In this document: in pieces, positions 37,687 to 46,174 of the stretch
Numbering within the stretch: the stretch's first letter is position 1
Layout of the letters: every line of letters starts with the position of its first letter
Source of the DNA: Mycolicibacterium parafortuitum
GTDB lineage: Bacteria > Actinomycetota > Actinomycetes > Mycobacteriales > Mycobacteriaceae
Assembly (NCBI RefSeq): GCF_010725485.1
Contig: NZ_AP022598.1
Span: forward strand, 4,278,001 to 4,342,000
DNA length: 64,000 nt
Reading direction: 5' to 3'
Notes under the pieces: generated by a model
Databases searched by the model: none
What the model was told of the DNA's origin: nothing
Seen by the model: only the letters and a program-made list of their open reading frames with translations
Translations under genes and position numbers: made by a program

Positions 37687-39296
37687 TGCGAGGAGCGATG
37701 ACTGAGTCCCATCATGTAAACGGCGCCTCGACGGGATTGCTCGATCGTTCTGACGTGTTCGAGGCACTTGCCGAGATCCGCCGGCCGGTCGCCGTCGTGG
37801 CGTCCCCGGACGGGCCACGGCCCGTCCTTCTCGACGGCTCCGGAGCGCTCACGCCGGAGCTGATGCGGCAAAGTCTGCTGGCGATCCTTCCCGCGCTCTT
37901 TCCGGAGTGGCTGGGCGACCGCAGTTTCACCGCGGCCCACGGCGTGCGGTTTCCGTACGTCATCGGGGAGATGGCGCGTGGCATCGCGACACCACGGATG
38001 ACCATCGAAGGTGTGCGCGCGGGGGTGATGGCGTTCTACGGCAGCGCCGGACTCGACCTGAACACCATTGAAGCGGGCGTGCGCGAGATCCAGGACGCCG
38101 TCGGACCCGACAGCCTCGGGTGGGGCGCCAACCTGATCCACAACGTCCAGAGCGACGGTGTCGAGATGGCCACCGTCGACCTGCTCCACCGGCTCGGGGT
38201 GCGATACGTGTCGGCCTCGGCGTTTATGCAACTGACCCCCGCTGTCGTGCTCTATGCCGCGAAAGGCCTGCGCCGCGGCGCGGATGGGCGCGTCGTCCGT
38301 GCCGGGCACATCTTCGCCAAGGTTTCCCGCGACGAGGTTGCGCGCCAATTTCTTTCTCCGGCACCCGAACCGATGCTGCGTGCGCTGGTGGCCGCCGGCA
38401 GGCTCACCGCCGACGAAGCCGGTCTGGCCGCGAGCATCCCGATCGCCGAGGACATCACGGCCGAAGCCGACTCGGGCGGGCACACCGACAACCGGGCCTT
38501 GACGGTGTTGCTGCCGCGCCTGATCGAACTGCGCGACGAGATCGCCGCCGCCCACGGCTACCCGGTGCTACCGCGGGTGGGTGCTGCCGGCGGGCTCGGC
38601 ACACCGTCGGCCGTGGCGGCCGCATTCGCCGCGGGAGCCGCGTATGTGCTGACCGGTTCGGTCAACCAGTCGGCCGTCGAGAGTGGGCTGTCGCCGGATG
38701 CGCGGGCACTACTCGCCGTGGCGCAGGCCACCGATGTGGCGATGGCGCCCGCGGCGGACATGTTCGAGATGGGTGTCACGGTGCAGGTCCTCAAGCGCGG
38801 CACCATGTTCGCCCAGCGCGCGCAGCGACTGGGCGAGTTCTACCGCAAATACCCCTCGTTGGAGGCGGCGCCCGCGGAGGAGGTCAAGAATCTGGAGAAG
38901 GCGGTCCTCGGCCTCGGTGTGGACGAGATCTGGGCGGAGACCGAGTCGTTCTTCGCGATGCGTGATCCGCAGCAGATCGAGCGCGCGCGAGTCGACGCCA
39001 AACATCGTATGGCGCTGGTGTTTCGCTGGTACCTGTTCAACGGTGCGCAGTGGGCCCGCGAGGGGAACGCCGCGCGCCGTGCGGATTACCAGATCTGGTG
39101 CGGCCCGGCGATGGGGGGCTTCAACGAATGGGTCCGGGGCAGTTTCCTCGAACCCGTCGAGTCGCGTACGGTCCGCCAGATCGCGATGAATCTGCTCGAG
39201 GGCGCGGCCGCCGTGACGCGCGCCGGGCAACTCCGTGCTGCCGGCGTGGCAATGCCGCCGTCGGCCTTCGATTTCCGTCCACGACCCCTCGGATGA
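37686..39296 (+). CDS. pfaD: PfaD-type trans-acting enoyl reductase
   Basis: A 536-residue flavoprotein of the PfaD branch (2-nitropropane dioxygenase/FMN-TIM-barrel fold), the enoyl reductase that works in trans on polyunsaturated-fatty-acid-type synthases. Key signs: GVRFPYVIGEMARGI near the N-terminus; GWGANLIHNVQS; RVGAAGGLGTPSAVAAAF and YVLTGSVNQ, which form the FMN phosphate site; and the C-terminal QIWCGPAMGGFNEWVRGS typical of PfaD only. It heads the operon and overlaps the PfaA gene by four bases (ATGA). Start GTG 37686 is supported by a leaderless -10; an ATG at 37698 has its AGGAG only two bases away. In myxobacterial clusters the same gene (pfa1) also comes first. Confidence 0.93.
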   Translation: MRGAMTESHHVNGASTGLLDRSDVFEALAEIRRPVAVVASPDGPRPVLLDGSGALTPELMRQSLLAILPALFPEWLGDRSFTAAHGVRFPYVIGEMARGIATPRMTIEGVRAGVMAFYGSAGLDLNTIEAGVREIQDAVGPDSLGWGANLIHNVQSDGVEMATVDLLHRLGVRYVSASAFMQLTPAVVLYAAKGLRRGADGRVVRAGHIFAKVSRDEVARQFLSPAPEPMLRALVAAGRLTADEAGLAASIPIAEDITAEADSGGHTDNRALTVLLPRLIELRDEIAAAHGYPVLPRVGAAGGLGTPSAVAAAFAAGAAYVLTGSVNQSAVESGLSPDARALLAVAQATDVAMAPAADMFEMGVTVQVLKRGTMFAQRAQRLGEFYRKYPSLEAAPAEEVKNLEKAVLGLGVDEIWAETESFFAMRDPQQIERARVDAKHRMALVFRWYLFNGAQWAREGNAARRADYQIWCGPAMGGFNEWVRGSFLEPVESRTVRQIAMNLLEGAAAVTRAGQLRAAGVAMPPSAFDFRPRPLG

Positions 39297-42200
39297 CTCC
39301 CGCCCACACGCAGATAGATAAAGGCGCAATGACCGAAGACAAGCAGCCCCCCGGCATCTCTGCCATCCCCGTCGCCGTGGTCGCGGCCACCGCGATCTAT
39401 CCGGGAGAGCCCGGCCTGGAGGGTTTCTGGCGCACCATCACCGGTGGCCGGGACGCCATCAGTGAGGTGCCGCCGTCACACTGGCTGATCGAGGACTACT
39501 ACGACCCTGATCCGAAGGTGCCGGACAGGACCTATTGCAAGCGTGGCGGGTTCATCGATCCGGTGCTGTTCGACCCGATCCGCTTCGGGCTACCTCCCAA
39601 CGCGCTGTCCGCGACCGATTCGGCACAACTGCTCGCCCTGATCGCGGCCAGAAAGACCCTCGACGAGGCGATGCGCGCCGACGTCTTGACCGACCTCGAC
39701 CGGGTGGACATCGTGCTCGGCGTCGCATCCACGACCGAACTCGTCGTGCAGATGGGTTCGCGCATGCAGCGCCCGATCTGGCGCAAGGCGTTGCTGGAGA
39801 ACGGACTTGCCGAAGACGAAGCCGACGAGATCTGCCAGGACATCGCCGATCATTACCCGGCCTGGATCGAGAGCACGTTCCCCGGCCTGCTCGGCAACGT
39901 GGTCGCTGGGCGCGTCGCCAACCGGCTGGATCTGGGTGGCTGCAACTTCGTCGTCGACGCCGCGTGCGCGAGCTCGCTGTCGGCGTTGCAGAGCGCGTTG
40001 CACCGGCTGTATCTGCACGAGTCCGACCTGGTGTTGACCGGCGGTGTGGACGCGCTCAACGACGTGATGATGTACATGTGCTTCTCCAAGACGCCCGCGT
40101 TCTCCCAGTCGGGGGACTGCAGGCCGTTCTCGGACGCCGCGGACGGCACGATCATCGGCGAGGGTGTGGGCATGGTGGCCCTCAAGCGGCTCGCTGACGC
40201 CGAACGCGACGGCAACCAGATTCTCGCCGTGATCCGCGGGCTCGGTTCGTCGTCGGACGGACGCGCCTCGAGCGTGTACGCACCGCGCTCGGAAGGACAG
40301 GCGAAGGCGCTGCGCCGGGCATACGAGCATGCCGGCTACTCGCCGGACACCGTCGAACTCGTCGAGGCGCACGGCACCGCGACGAAGGCAGGTGACGTCG
40401 CCGAGTTCGCCGGTCTCAAGTCGGTGTTCACCGGGGAGTCGGCGCGGACCGCGCTGGGTTCGGTGAAGTCCCAGATCGGTCACACCAAGGCCGCTGCCGG
40501 CGCCGCCGGTCTGATCAAGGCCGTTCTCGCACTGCAGCATTCGACGCTTCCCGGCACGATCAAGGTGGATCGCCCGAACCCCGCGCTGGGGCTGGACGAG
40601 ACCCCGTTCTACGTCAACGCGCAGACGCGACCGTGGGTCCGCACGGGGGAGCAGCCGCGGCGCGCCGCGGTCAGCTCGTTCGGGTTCGGCGGAAGCAACT
40701 TCCATGTCACGCTGGAGGAGTACCGCGGCGAGCACCGTGCCAAGCGGCTCCGGACGCTTCCGACCGAGCTGGTGGTGCTCAGCGCCGACAACGACGCAGA
40801 CCTGCAGAAGCGGGCCGGCGACATCGTCGCCGCGGCGCGATCGGGGGAGTCGCTGGCCCGCATCGCCTTCGAGGCGGCCCAGGATTTCGACGCGTCCCGT
40901 CCCGCGCGCGCCGGACTCGTGGCGGCCGACACCGGGGCGCTGGAGACACTGGCGGAGAAGCTGCGCACGGCGCTGGCCGACGGTTCCGCCGCGACGCTGA
41001 AGGATCCGAACATCGCGGTGGGCTTCGGCTCCGCGCGCCCGGGAAAGACCGCATTCCTGTTCCCCGGTCAGGGCAGCCAGTACGTCGGAATGGGCGCGGA
41101 CCTGGCCATGGAATTCCCCGACGCCATCTCCGTATGGGACGGCCTCGACGGTGATCTCGCGGATCTGCACCGGATCGTGTTCCCCGAGCCCGCCTTCGAC
41201 ACCGCGGCCGCGGACGCGCAGAAGACCGAACTCACCGCGATGCACAACGCCCAGCCGGCGATCGCGGCGGCCAGCCTTGCCCAGCTGGCCCTGCTCGATG
41301 TCCTCGGCGTCACCGCCGACGCAGCTGCCGGGCACAGCTTCGGTGAGGTCACCGCGCTTGCCGCGGCCGGCGTCATCCCGGTTGAGCGGCTGGTCGAGAC
41401 CGCGCGTATGCGCGGTGTCCTGATGGCCGAGGCCGGCCAGGGCAAGGACGGCGCGATGCTGGCGATCGTCGCCGGCGCCGACGAGGTGAACGCGCTGCTG
41501 AAATCGCGTCCCGGATCGGTCGGCCCGCTGGTCATCGCCAACGACAACGCGCCGACGCAGGTCGTGGTGGCCGGGCACGCCGCCGACATCGAGTGGGCCG
41601 AGACCGCGGCGAAGGCCGCCGGTTACTCATCGCGGCGGCTTCCGGTCGCGTCGGCGTTCCACTCCGAGATCGTCGCGTCGAGTTCGGCACCGCTGGGCGA
41701 GTACCTCAACACGCTCAAGCTCGGCGACCCCGCGTTCCCGGTCTATGCGAACACGACCGCGCAACCGTACGGCCAGCAGGTGGCCAAGCAACTCGCCGAC
41801 CAGGTCCGCCAGCCGGTGAAGTTCCGGGACATGATCGAGACGATGGCGCGCGACGGCGTCACGCGGTTCATCGAGGTCGGTCCCGGTCGCGTGCTGACCG
41901 GGCTTGTCGACCAGATCCTGGACACAACACCGCATCTCGCGGTCACTCTGGACGGCGCGAAGTCCGACGGCCTGCGTGGCTGGCACCGGGGCCTGGCGGC
42001 CCTGGCCGCCGACGGAGTGCAACTCGACCTCGTGTCGCTGTTCGACCACTTCGACGAGCCCGCCAAGCACGAGCCTGCGCCCAAGCACGCCGTCCTGGTC
42101 GGCGGAGCGAATCTCGGCAAGCCCTACCCGCCGGTGGACGGAGCGGTTCAGATCACCCCGAAGCGCACGCGTCCCAGCGTGACCAGTGCACCGTCCCAGT

Positions 42201-45200
42201 CCGACCCCGCTGGAGAAGGATCTCGAATGACCCCCGCAGTGCAGCGCATGGAAGCTCCTTCGGCGCACACCGTCGCCGCCGCGATGCCGGCCGCCCCGGC
42301 TCCGGCCGCGGTGACCCCGGCCCCAGCCGTGGCCGTGCACCAGACACTTGCTCCCGCACCGGAAGTGCATGTTCCCGCACCGAGCGTGTCCGCACCGCTG
42401 TCAACCGATGCCTGGAGCATCGTCGACCGGATCCAGAGGGAAACCGCCGAGCAGCACCAGCGCTACCTCGACGTGATGACCCAGAGCCATCAGGCGTTCC
42501 TGGACGTCGCCACCCAGATGATGTCCGGGATCGTCGGCGGGCCTGCCGCGGCTCCGCAGAACGGGTCGCGGGTTGCGCTCAAAGAGGTGGTGCCGGCACC
42601 TGCGCCGGCGCCGGTGACCAACGGTGTCGTTCCCGCCACCAACGGCGCTGCTCCGGTGGCCAACGGTGTCGTCCCGGCCACCAATGGTGTTGCGCCGGCC
42701 GGCAACGGCGCCGTGCCCGTGACCAACGGGGCGACCGCTCTTCTGACGCCCGAAGTCGCTGCGCCGGTGACGCCGGCACCCGCGCCGGTCATCCCCGCTG
42801 CGGCTGCTGCGCCGGTGGTGCCGACCGGTGATGTGGTGTTGGCGATCGTGTCGGAGAAGACGGGTTATCCGGCGGATATGTTGTCGCTGGAGATGGAGAT
42901 GGAGGCCGAGCTCGGCATCGATTCCATCAAGCAGGTGGAGATTTTGGCTGCGTTGCAGGCGAAATATCCTGGTGCTCCGGATATTCCGGCGTCTGAGCTG
43001 GCGGGTCTGCGGACTCTTCAGGATGTCGTCGATACGGTGGCGGGTTTCGCCGGTAGTGCGCCGGCCGCTGCTGCTGTGCCGGTTGCGGTGGCTGCGCCGG
43101 CTGTGCCGACCGGTGATGTGGTGTTGGCGATCGTGTCGGAGAAGACGGGTTATCCGGCGGATATGTTGTCGCTGGAGATGGAGATGGAGGCCGAGCTCGG
43201 CATCGATTCCATCAAGCAGGTGGAGATTTTGGCTGCGTTGCAGGCGAAATATCCTGGTGCTCCGGATATTCCGGCGTCTGAGCTGGCGGGTCTGCGGACT
43301 CTTCAGGATGTCGTCGATACGGTGGCGGGTTTCGCCGGTAGTGCGCCGGCCGCTGCTGCTGTGCCGGTTGCGGTGGCTGCGCCGGCTGTGCCGACCGGTG
43401 ATGTGGTGTTGGCGATCGTGTCGGAGAAGACGGGTTATCCGGCGGATATGTTGTCGCTGGAGATGGAGATGGAGGCCGAGCTCGGCATCGATTCCATCAA
43501 GCAGGTGGAGATTTTGGCTGCGTTGCAGGCGAAATATCCTGGTGCTCCTGATATTCCGGCTTCTGAGCTGGCGGGTCTGCGCACTCTTCAGGACGTCGTC
43601 GACACGGTGGCTGGTTTCGCCGGTAGTGCGCCGGCCGCTGTGGCTGCGCCGGTTGCGGTGGCTGCGCCGGTGGTGCCGACCGGTGATGTGGTGTTGGCGA
43701 TCGTGTCGGAGAAGACGGGTTATCCGGCGGATATGTTGTCGCTGGAGATGGAGATGGAGGCCGAGCTCGGCATCGATTCCATCAAGCAGGTGGAGATTTT
43801 GGCTGCGTTGCAGGCGAAGTACCCTGGTGCTCCGGATATTCCGGCGTCTGAGCTGGCGGGTCTACGCACCCTCCAGGACGTCGTCGACACCGTCGGTGGC
43901 TTCGCCGGTGCAACCTCCGGCGAGACCACGTCGGCCGAACCGCACGGGCCGGCCGACGAGCCCGACACCGCCGGGGCGCCGTCGGGCGGTCTGTCGTGCA
44001 CCGAAGCGCCCCTGCGGGAAGTGCCGCCCGGGGGTTTCGCGATGGCGGGTCTGCGTGACGGCGAGGTCTTCGTCACCCGCGAGGATCCGCAGTTCGCCGA
44101 CGAACTCGAAAGCACGCTGGTCGAACACGGCATCAAGGCCAGGTCCGTCGACGAGGTTCCCGAGCAGGCGAGCGCGGTGATCAGCCTTGCCGCACTGGGC
44201 TCGGCGCCCACACCGCAGGACTGTGTCGACATGCATGTACGTGCGTTCCACGCCGCGCGCAGCGTCGCGCGCAGCGACGCGGAATCTCGCCTGTTCGTCA
44301 CCGTGCAGTCGACCGGCGGCACGTTCGCCGGATCATCCACGCCGACCGGTGTGGCGAGCCTGGTGAAAACCGCCGCGTGGGAGTGGCCGAACGCGTCGGT
44401 GCGTGCCATCGACATCGAGGCACTCGACGCGCGGCGACTGGTCGCTGAGCTGCTCGAAGGCGGCAGCGGTATCGAGGTCGCGTTGCGGGCGGACGGCTCC
44501 CGTCTGGTCGCCGTCGACGATGTCGCGTCGTCGGTCGGCTCCGGAGAGACGATCGAGGTGCCCGAGGGCGGTGTCGTGCTGGTGACCGGCGGTGCCCGGG
44601 GCGTGACGGCCTCGTCCGCGCTGGCGCTGGCCAAGCAACACGGGCTGAGGCTGGCTCTTCTCGGTCGCACCCCGTTGCGGGAAGCCGCCGCCGACGAGCC
44701 GACCGGGACCACCGCCACCGAGATCGCCACCGCGCTCGCGGCGGCGGCGCGTGCGCGCGGCGAGCAATTGAGCCTGCCGCAGGCGCGCGCCCAGGCCGAG
44801 GCGCTGCTGGCAGAGCGGGAGGTTCGCCAGACGCTCACCACGGCGGAGCGGCAGGGCACCCCGGCGCGCTACTTCTCGGCCAGCATCACCGATCGGGCCG
44901 CGCTCGACGGTGTACTCGACGAGGTGCGCAGGAACCTGGGTCCGATCGTCGGAGTGGTGCACGGCGCCGGCGTACTGGCCGACAAACGCATCGAAGACCT
45001 CGACGACGAAGGTTTCGTCAAGGTGTTCAGCACGAAGCTGATCGGTGCCGAGGCTCTCCTGGACGCCACCGAATCCGATGATCTGCGGTTCATCTCACTG
45101 TTCTCGTCCATTGCGGCGCGGGCGGGAAACCCCGGTCAGGCGGCATACGCGGCGGCCAACGCGGCGCTCGAGTCCATCGCCGCCCGCGAGTCCGCGCGCC

Positions 45201-46174
45201 GCGGCGACGCATGTGTGGTGCGTGCATTTGGGTGGGGCCCGTGGGACGGCGGCATGGTCGACGAGACCCTGAAGAGCCGTTTCCTCGACTCCGGAGTGAA
45301 CGTCATCCCGATCGACGAGGGGGCACGGTTCTTCGCCGACACCGCGCTGCGGCGGGCTCCGGCCACCGCGGTCGTGGTCGCCGCCCCGGCGCAGCCCCGG
45401 CTGCGTCCCGCCCACCTGGAGTGGGATGTGTCGACCGCGACCCTGCCGATGCTGGAGGACCACCAGGTCCGGGGACAGATCGTGGTGCCCGTGGTGATCG
45501 TGCTCGATGCGATGCTGCGCGCGGCGCGAGGACTGGTCGCCGACACCGGGCTGGTCGTCCGCGACTTCCAGGTGCTGTCCGGTGTGACGTTCGCAGCCGC
45601 CGAACACCAGGATCTGGCCATCGACTTCGAACCGTCCGGGGCCAGCTACACCGTTACGGTGCACGACTGTGAGGGCAGGGCCCGCTATCGTGCCGTGCTC
45701 GAGCCGGACACCGGTGCGCCAGCTCTGTCCGTACCTCGGATCGACGGCGGCAGTTGGCCGTTCGGCGTCGCCGACGCGTACGGCGGCCCGCTGTTCCACG
45801 GTCCCCGGTTCGGGGTCATCGAATCCCTCGACGGGTTCGGTGAGGCGGGCGGAGCCGCCCGCCTCAAGAGTCGCGCGGATCTGGGGTGGCCTCAGGACAA
45901 CTGGGCCATCGACGCGGCCGCCGTCGACGGAGGGCTGCAACTCGGGATCCTGTGGGCCAACGCCCACGGCCGCCCGCTCGTGCTGCCCGTCCGCATCGCG
46001 CGGGTCGTGCTGCACCAGTCATTCGCCGACGCCGGGAACCTGCGGTGCAGGCTGGCGGCCCACCCGGTCAACGACAAGCGCGTCGACTTCGACATCACGC
46101 TCGAAACCGCGGACGGCGCACCGGTTGCGACGCTCGAGGGTGTGGAGTTTTATGTCGCAGGCACCGGGTCGTGA
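39293..46174 (+). CDS. pfaA: PfaA-type PUFA/polyketide synthase: KS-AT-ACP4-KR-DH
   Basis: A 2293-residue multidomain synthase. KS (about 25-460) has the triad Cys225 (DAACASSL), His360 (VEAHGTAT) and His397 (GHTKAA). AT (about 580-880) has Ser682 in GHSFGE. A Pro/Ala linker leads to four ACPs (residues 1177-1540), each with LGIDSIKQVEIL; the phosphopantetheine serines are 1211, 1306, 1401 and 1496. KR (about 1750-2040) has GGARGVTAS and Tyr1952 in AAYAAAN. The final domain is a PKS-type DH with His2057 (HQVRGQIVVP, HxxxGxxxxP) and Asp2212 (DGGLQ, DxxxQ). This order is that of PfaA/Pfa2, with four ACPs instead of five or more. Start: ATG 39293 overlaps the pfaD stop; ATG 39329 (with AAAGG) is possible. 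No thioesterase. Confidence 0.95.
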   Translation: MTPAHTQIDKGAMTEDKQPPGISAIPVAVVAATAIYPGEPGLEGFWRTITGGRDAISEVPPSHWLIEDYYDPDPKVPDRTYCKRGGFIDPVLFDPIRFGLPPNALSATDSAQLLALIAARKTLDEAMRADVLTDLDRVDIVLGVASTTELVVQMGSRMQRPIWRKALLENGLAEDEADEICQDIADHYPAWIESTFPGLLGNVVAGRVANRLDLGGCNFVVDAACASSLSALQSALHRLYLHESDLVLTGGVDALNDVMMYMCFSKTPAFSQSGDCRPFSDAADGTIIGEGVGMVALKRLADAERDGNQILAVIRGLGSSSDGRASSVYAPRSEGQAKALRRAYEHAGYSPDTVELVEAHGTATKAGDVAEFAGLKSVFTGESARTALGSVKSQIGHTKAAAGAAGLIKAVLALQHSTLPGTIKVDRPNPALGLDETPFYVNAQTRPWVRTGEQPRRAAVSSFGFGGSNFHVTLEEYRGEHRAKRLRTLPTELVVLSADNDADLQKRAGDIVAAARSGESLARIAFEAAQDFDASRPARAGLVAADTGALETLAEKLRTALADGSAATLKDPNIAVGFGSARPGKTAFLFPGQGSQYVGMGADLAMEFPDAISVWDGLDGDLADLHRIVFPEPAFDTAAADAQKTELTAMHNAQPAIAAASLAQLALLDVLGVTADAAAGHSFGEVTALAAAGVIPVERLVETARMRGVLMAEAGQGKDGAMLAIVAGADEVNALLKSRPGSVGPLVIANDNAPTQVVVAGHAADIEWAETAAKAAGYSSRRLPVASAFHSEIVASSSAPLGEYLNTLKLGDPAFPVYANTTAQPYGQQVAKQLADQVRQPVKFRDMIETMARDGVTRFIEVGPGRVLTGLVDQILDTTPHLAVTLDGAKSDGLRGWHRGLAALAADGVQLDLVSLFDHFDEPAKHEPAPKHAVLVGGANLGKPYPPVDGAVQITPKRTRPSVTSAPSQSDPAGEGSRMTPAVQRMEAPSAHTVAAAMPAAPAPAAVTPAPAVAVHQTLAPAPEVHVPAPSVSAPLSTDAWSIVDRIQRETAEQHQRYLDVMTQSHQAFLDVATQMMSGIVGGPAAAPQNGSRVALKEVVPAPAPAPVTNGVVPATNGAAPVANGVVPATNGVAPAGNGAVPVTNGATALLTPEVAAPVTPAPAPVIPAAAAAPVVPTGDVVLAIVSEKTGYPADMLSLEMEMEAELGIDSIKQVEILAALQAKYPGAPDIPASELAGLRTLQDVVDTVAGFAGSAPAAAAVPVAVAAPAVPTGDVVLAIVSEKTGYPADMLSLEMEMEAELGIDSIKQVEILAALQAKYPGAPDIPASELAGLRTLQDVVDTVAGFAGSAPAAAAVPVAVAAPAVPTGDVVLAIVSEKTGYPADMLSLEMEMEAELGIDSIKQVEILAALQAKYPGAPDIPASELAGLRTLQDVVDTVAGFAGSAPAAVAAPVAVAAPVVPTGDVVLAIVSEKTGYPADMLSLEMEMEAELGIDSIKQVEILAALQAKYPGAPDIPASELAGLRTLQDVVDTVGGFAGATSGETTSAEPHGPADEPDTAGAPSGGLSCTEAPLREVPPGGFAMAGLRDGEVFVTREDPQFADELESTLVEHGIKARSVDEVPEQASAVISLAALGSAPTPQDCVDMHVRAFHAARSVARSDAESRLFVTVQSTGGTFAGSSTPTGVASLVKTAAWEWPNASVRAIDIEALDARRLVAELLEGGSGIEVALRADGSRLVAVDDVASSVGSGETIEVPEGGVVLVTGGARGVTASSALALAKQHGLRLALLGRTPLREAAADEPTGTTATEIATALAAAARARGEQLSLPQARAQAEALLAEREVRQTLTTAERQGTPARYFSASITDRAALDGVLDEVRRNLGPIVGVVHGAGVLADKRIEDLDDEGFVKVFSTKLIGAEALLDATESDDLRFISLFSSIAARAGNPGQAAYAAANAALESIAARESARRGDACVVRAFGWGPWDGGMVDETLKSRFLDSGVNVIPIDEGARFFADTALRRAPATAVVVAAPAQPRLRPAHLEWDVSTATLPMLEDHQVRGQIVVPVVIVLDAMLRAARGLVADTGLVVRDFQVLSGVTFAAAEHQDLAIDFEPSGASYTVTVHDCEGRARYRAVLEPDTGAPALSVPRIDGGSWPFGVADAYGGPLFHGPRFGVIESLDGFGEAGGAARLKSRADLGWPQDNWAIDAAAVDGGLQLGILWANAHGRPLVLPVRIARVVLHQSFADAGNLRCRLAAHPVNDKRVDFDITLETADGAPVATLEGVEFYVAGTGS
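42212..42229 (+). promoter_or_regulatory. Internal Shine-Dalgarno and in-frame ATG in the PfaA linker
   Basis: GGAGAAGGA (42212-42220) lies six bases before an in-frame ATG (42227, Met979) exactly at the junction of AT and the ACP-KR-DH half. If used it would give a separate 1315-residue ACP-KR-DH protein. It could equally be a chance reading of Gly-Glu-Gly codons. Confidence 0.4.
42821..43900 (+). repeat. Four 285-base tandem ACP-coding repeats
   Basis: Units begin at 42821, 43106, 43391 and 43676, each 285 bases (95 codons). Units 1 and 2 look identical by eye; units 3 and 4 differ by scattered third-position changes, and unit 4 departs near its end (after about 43860). Codons ending in T and G are frequent here compared with the C-rich flanks, so base composition shifts locally. 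Confidence 0.95.

Noticed and set aside
42821..43900. Tandem repeats considered as a CRISPR array
   Set aside because: The repeats are 285 bases without spacers and encode ACP domains in frame.
42828..44180. Long Arg/Trp-rich open frame overlapping the ACP repeats
   Set aside because: It is the out-of-frame reading of the four repeats in pfaA; the repeated Arg-Arg-Trp pattern simply mirrors repeated ACP codons.
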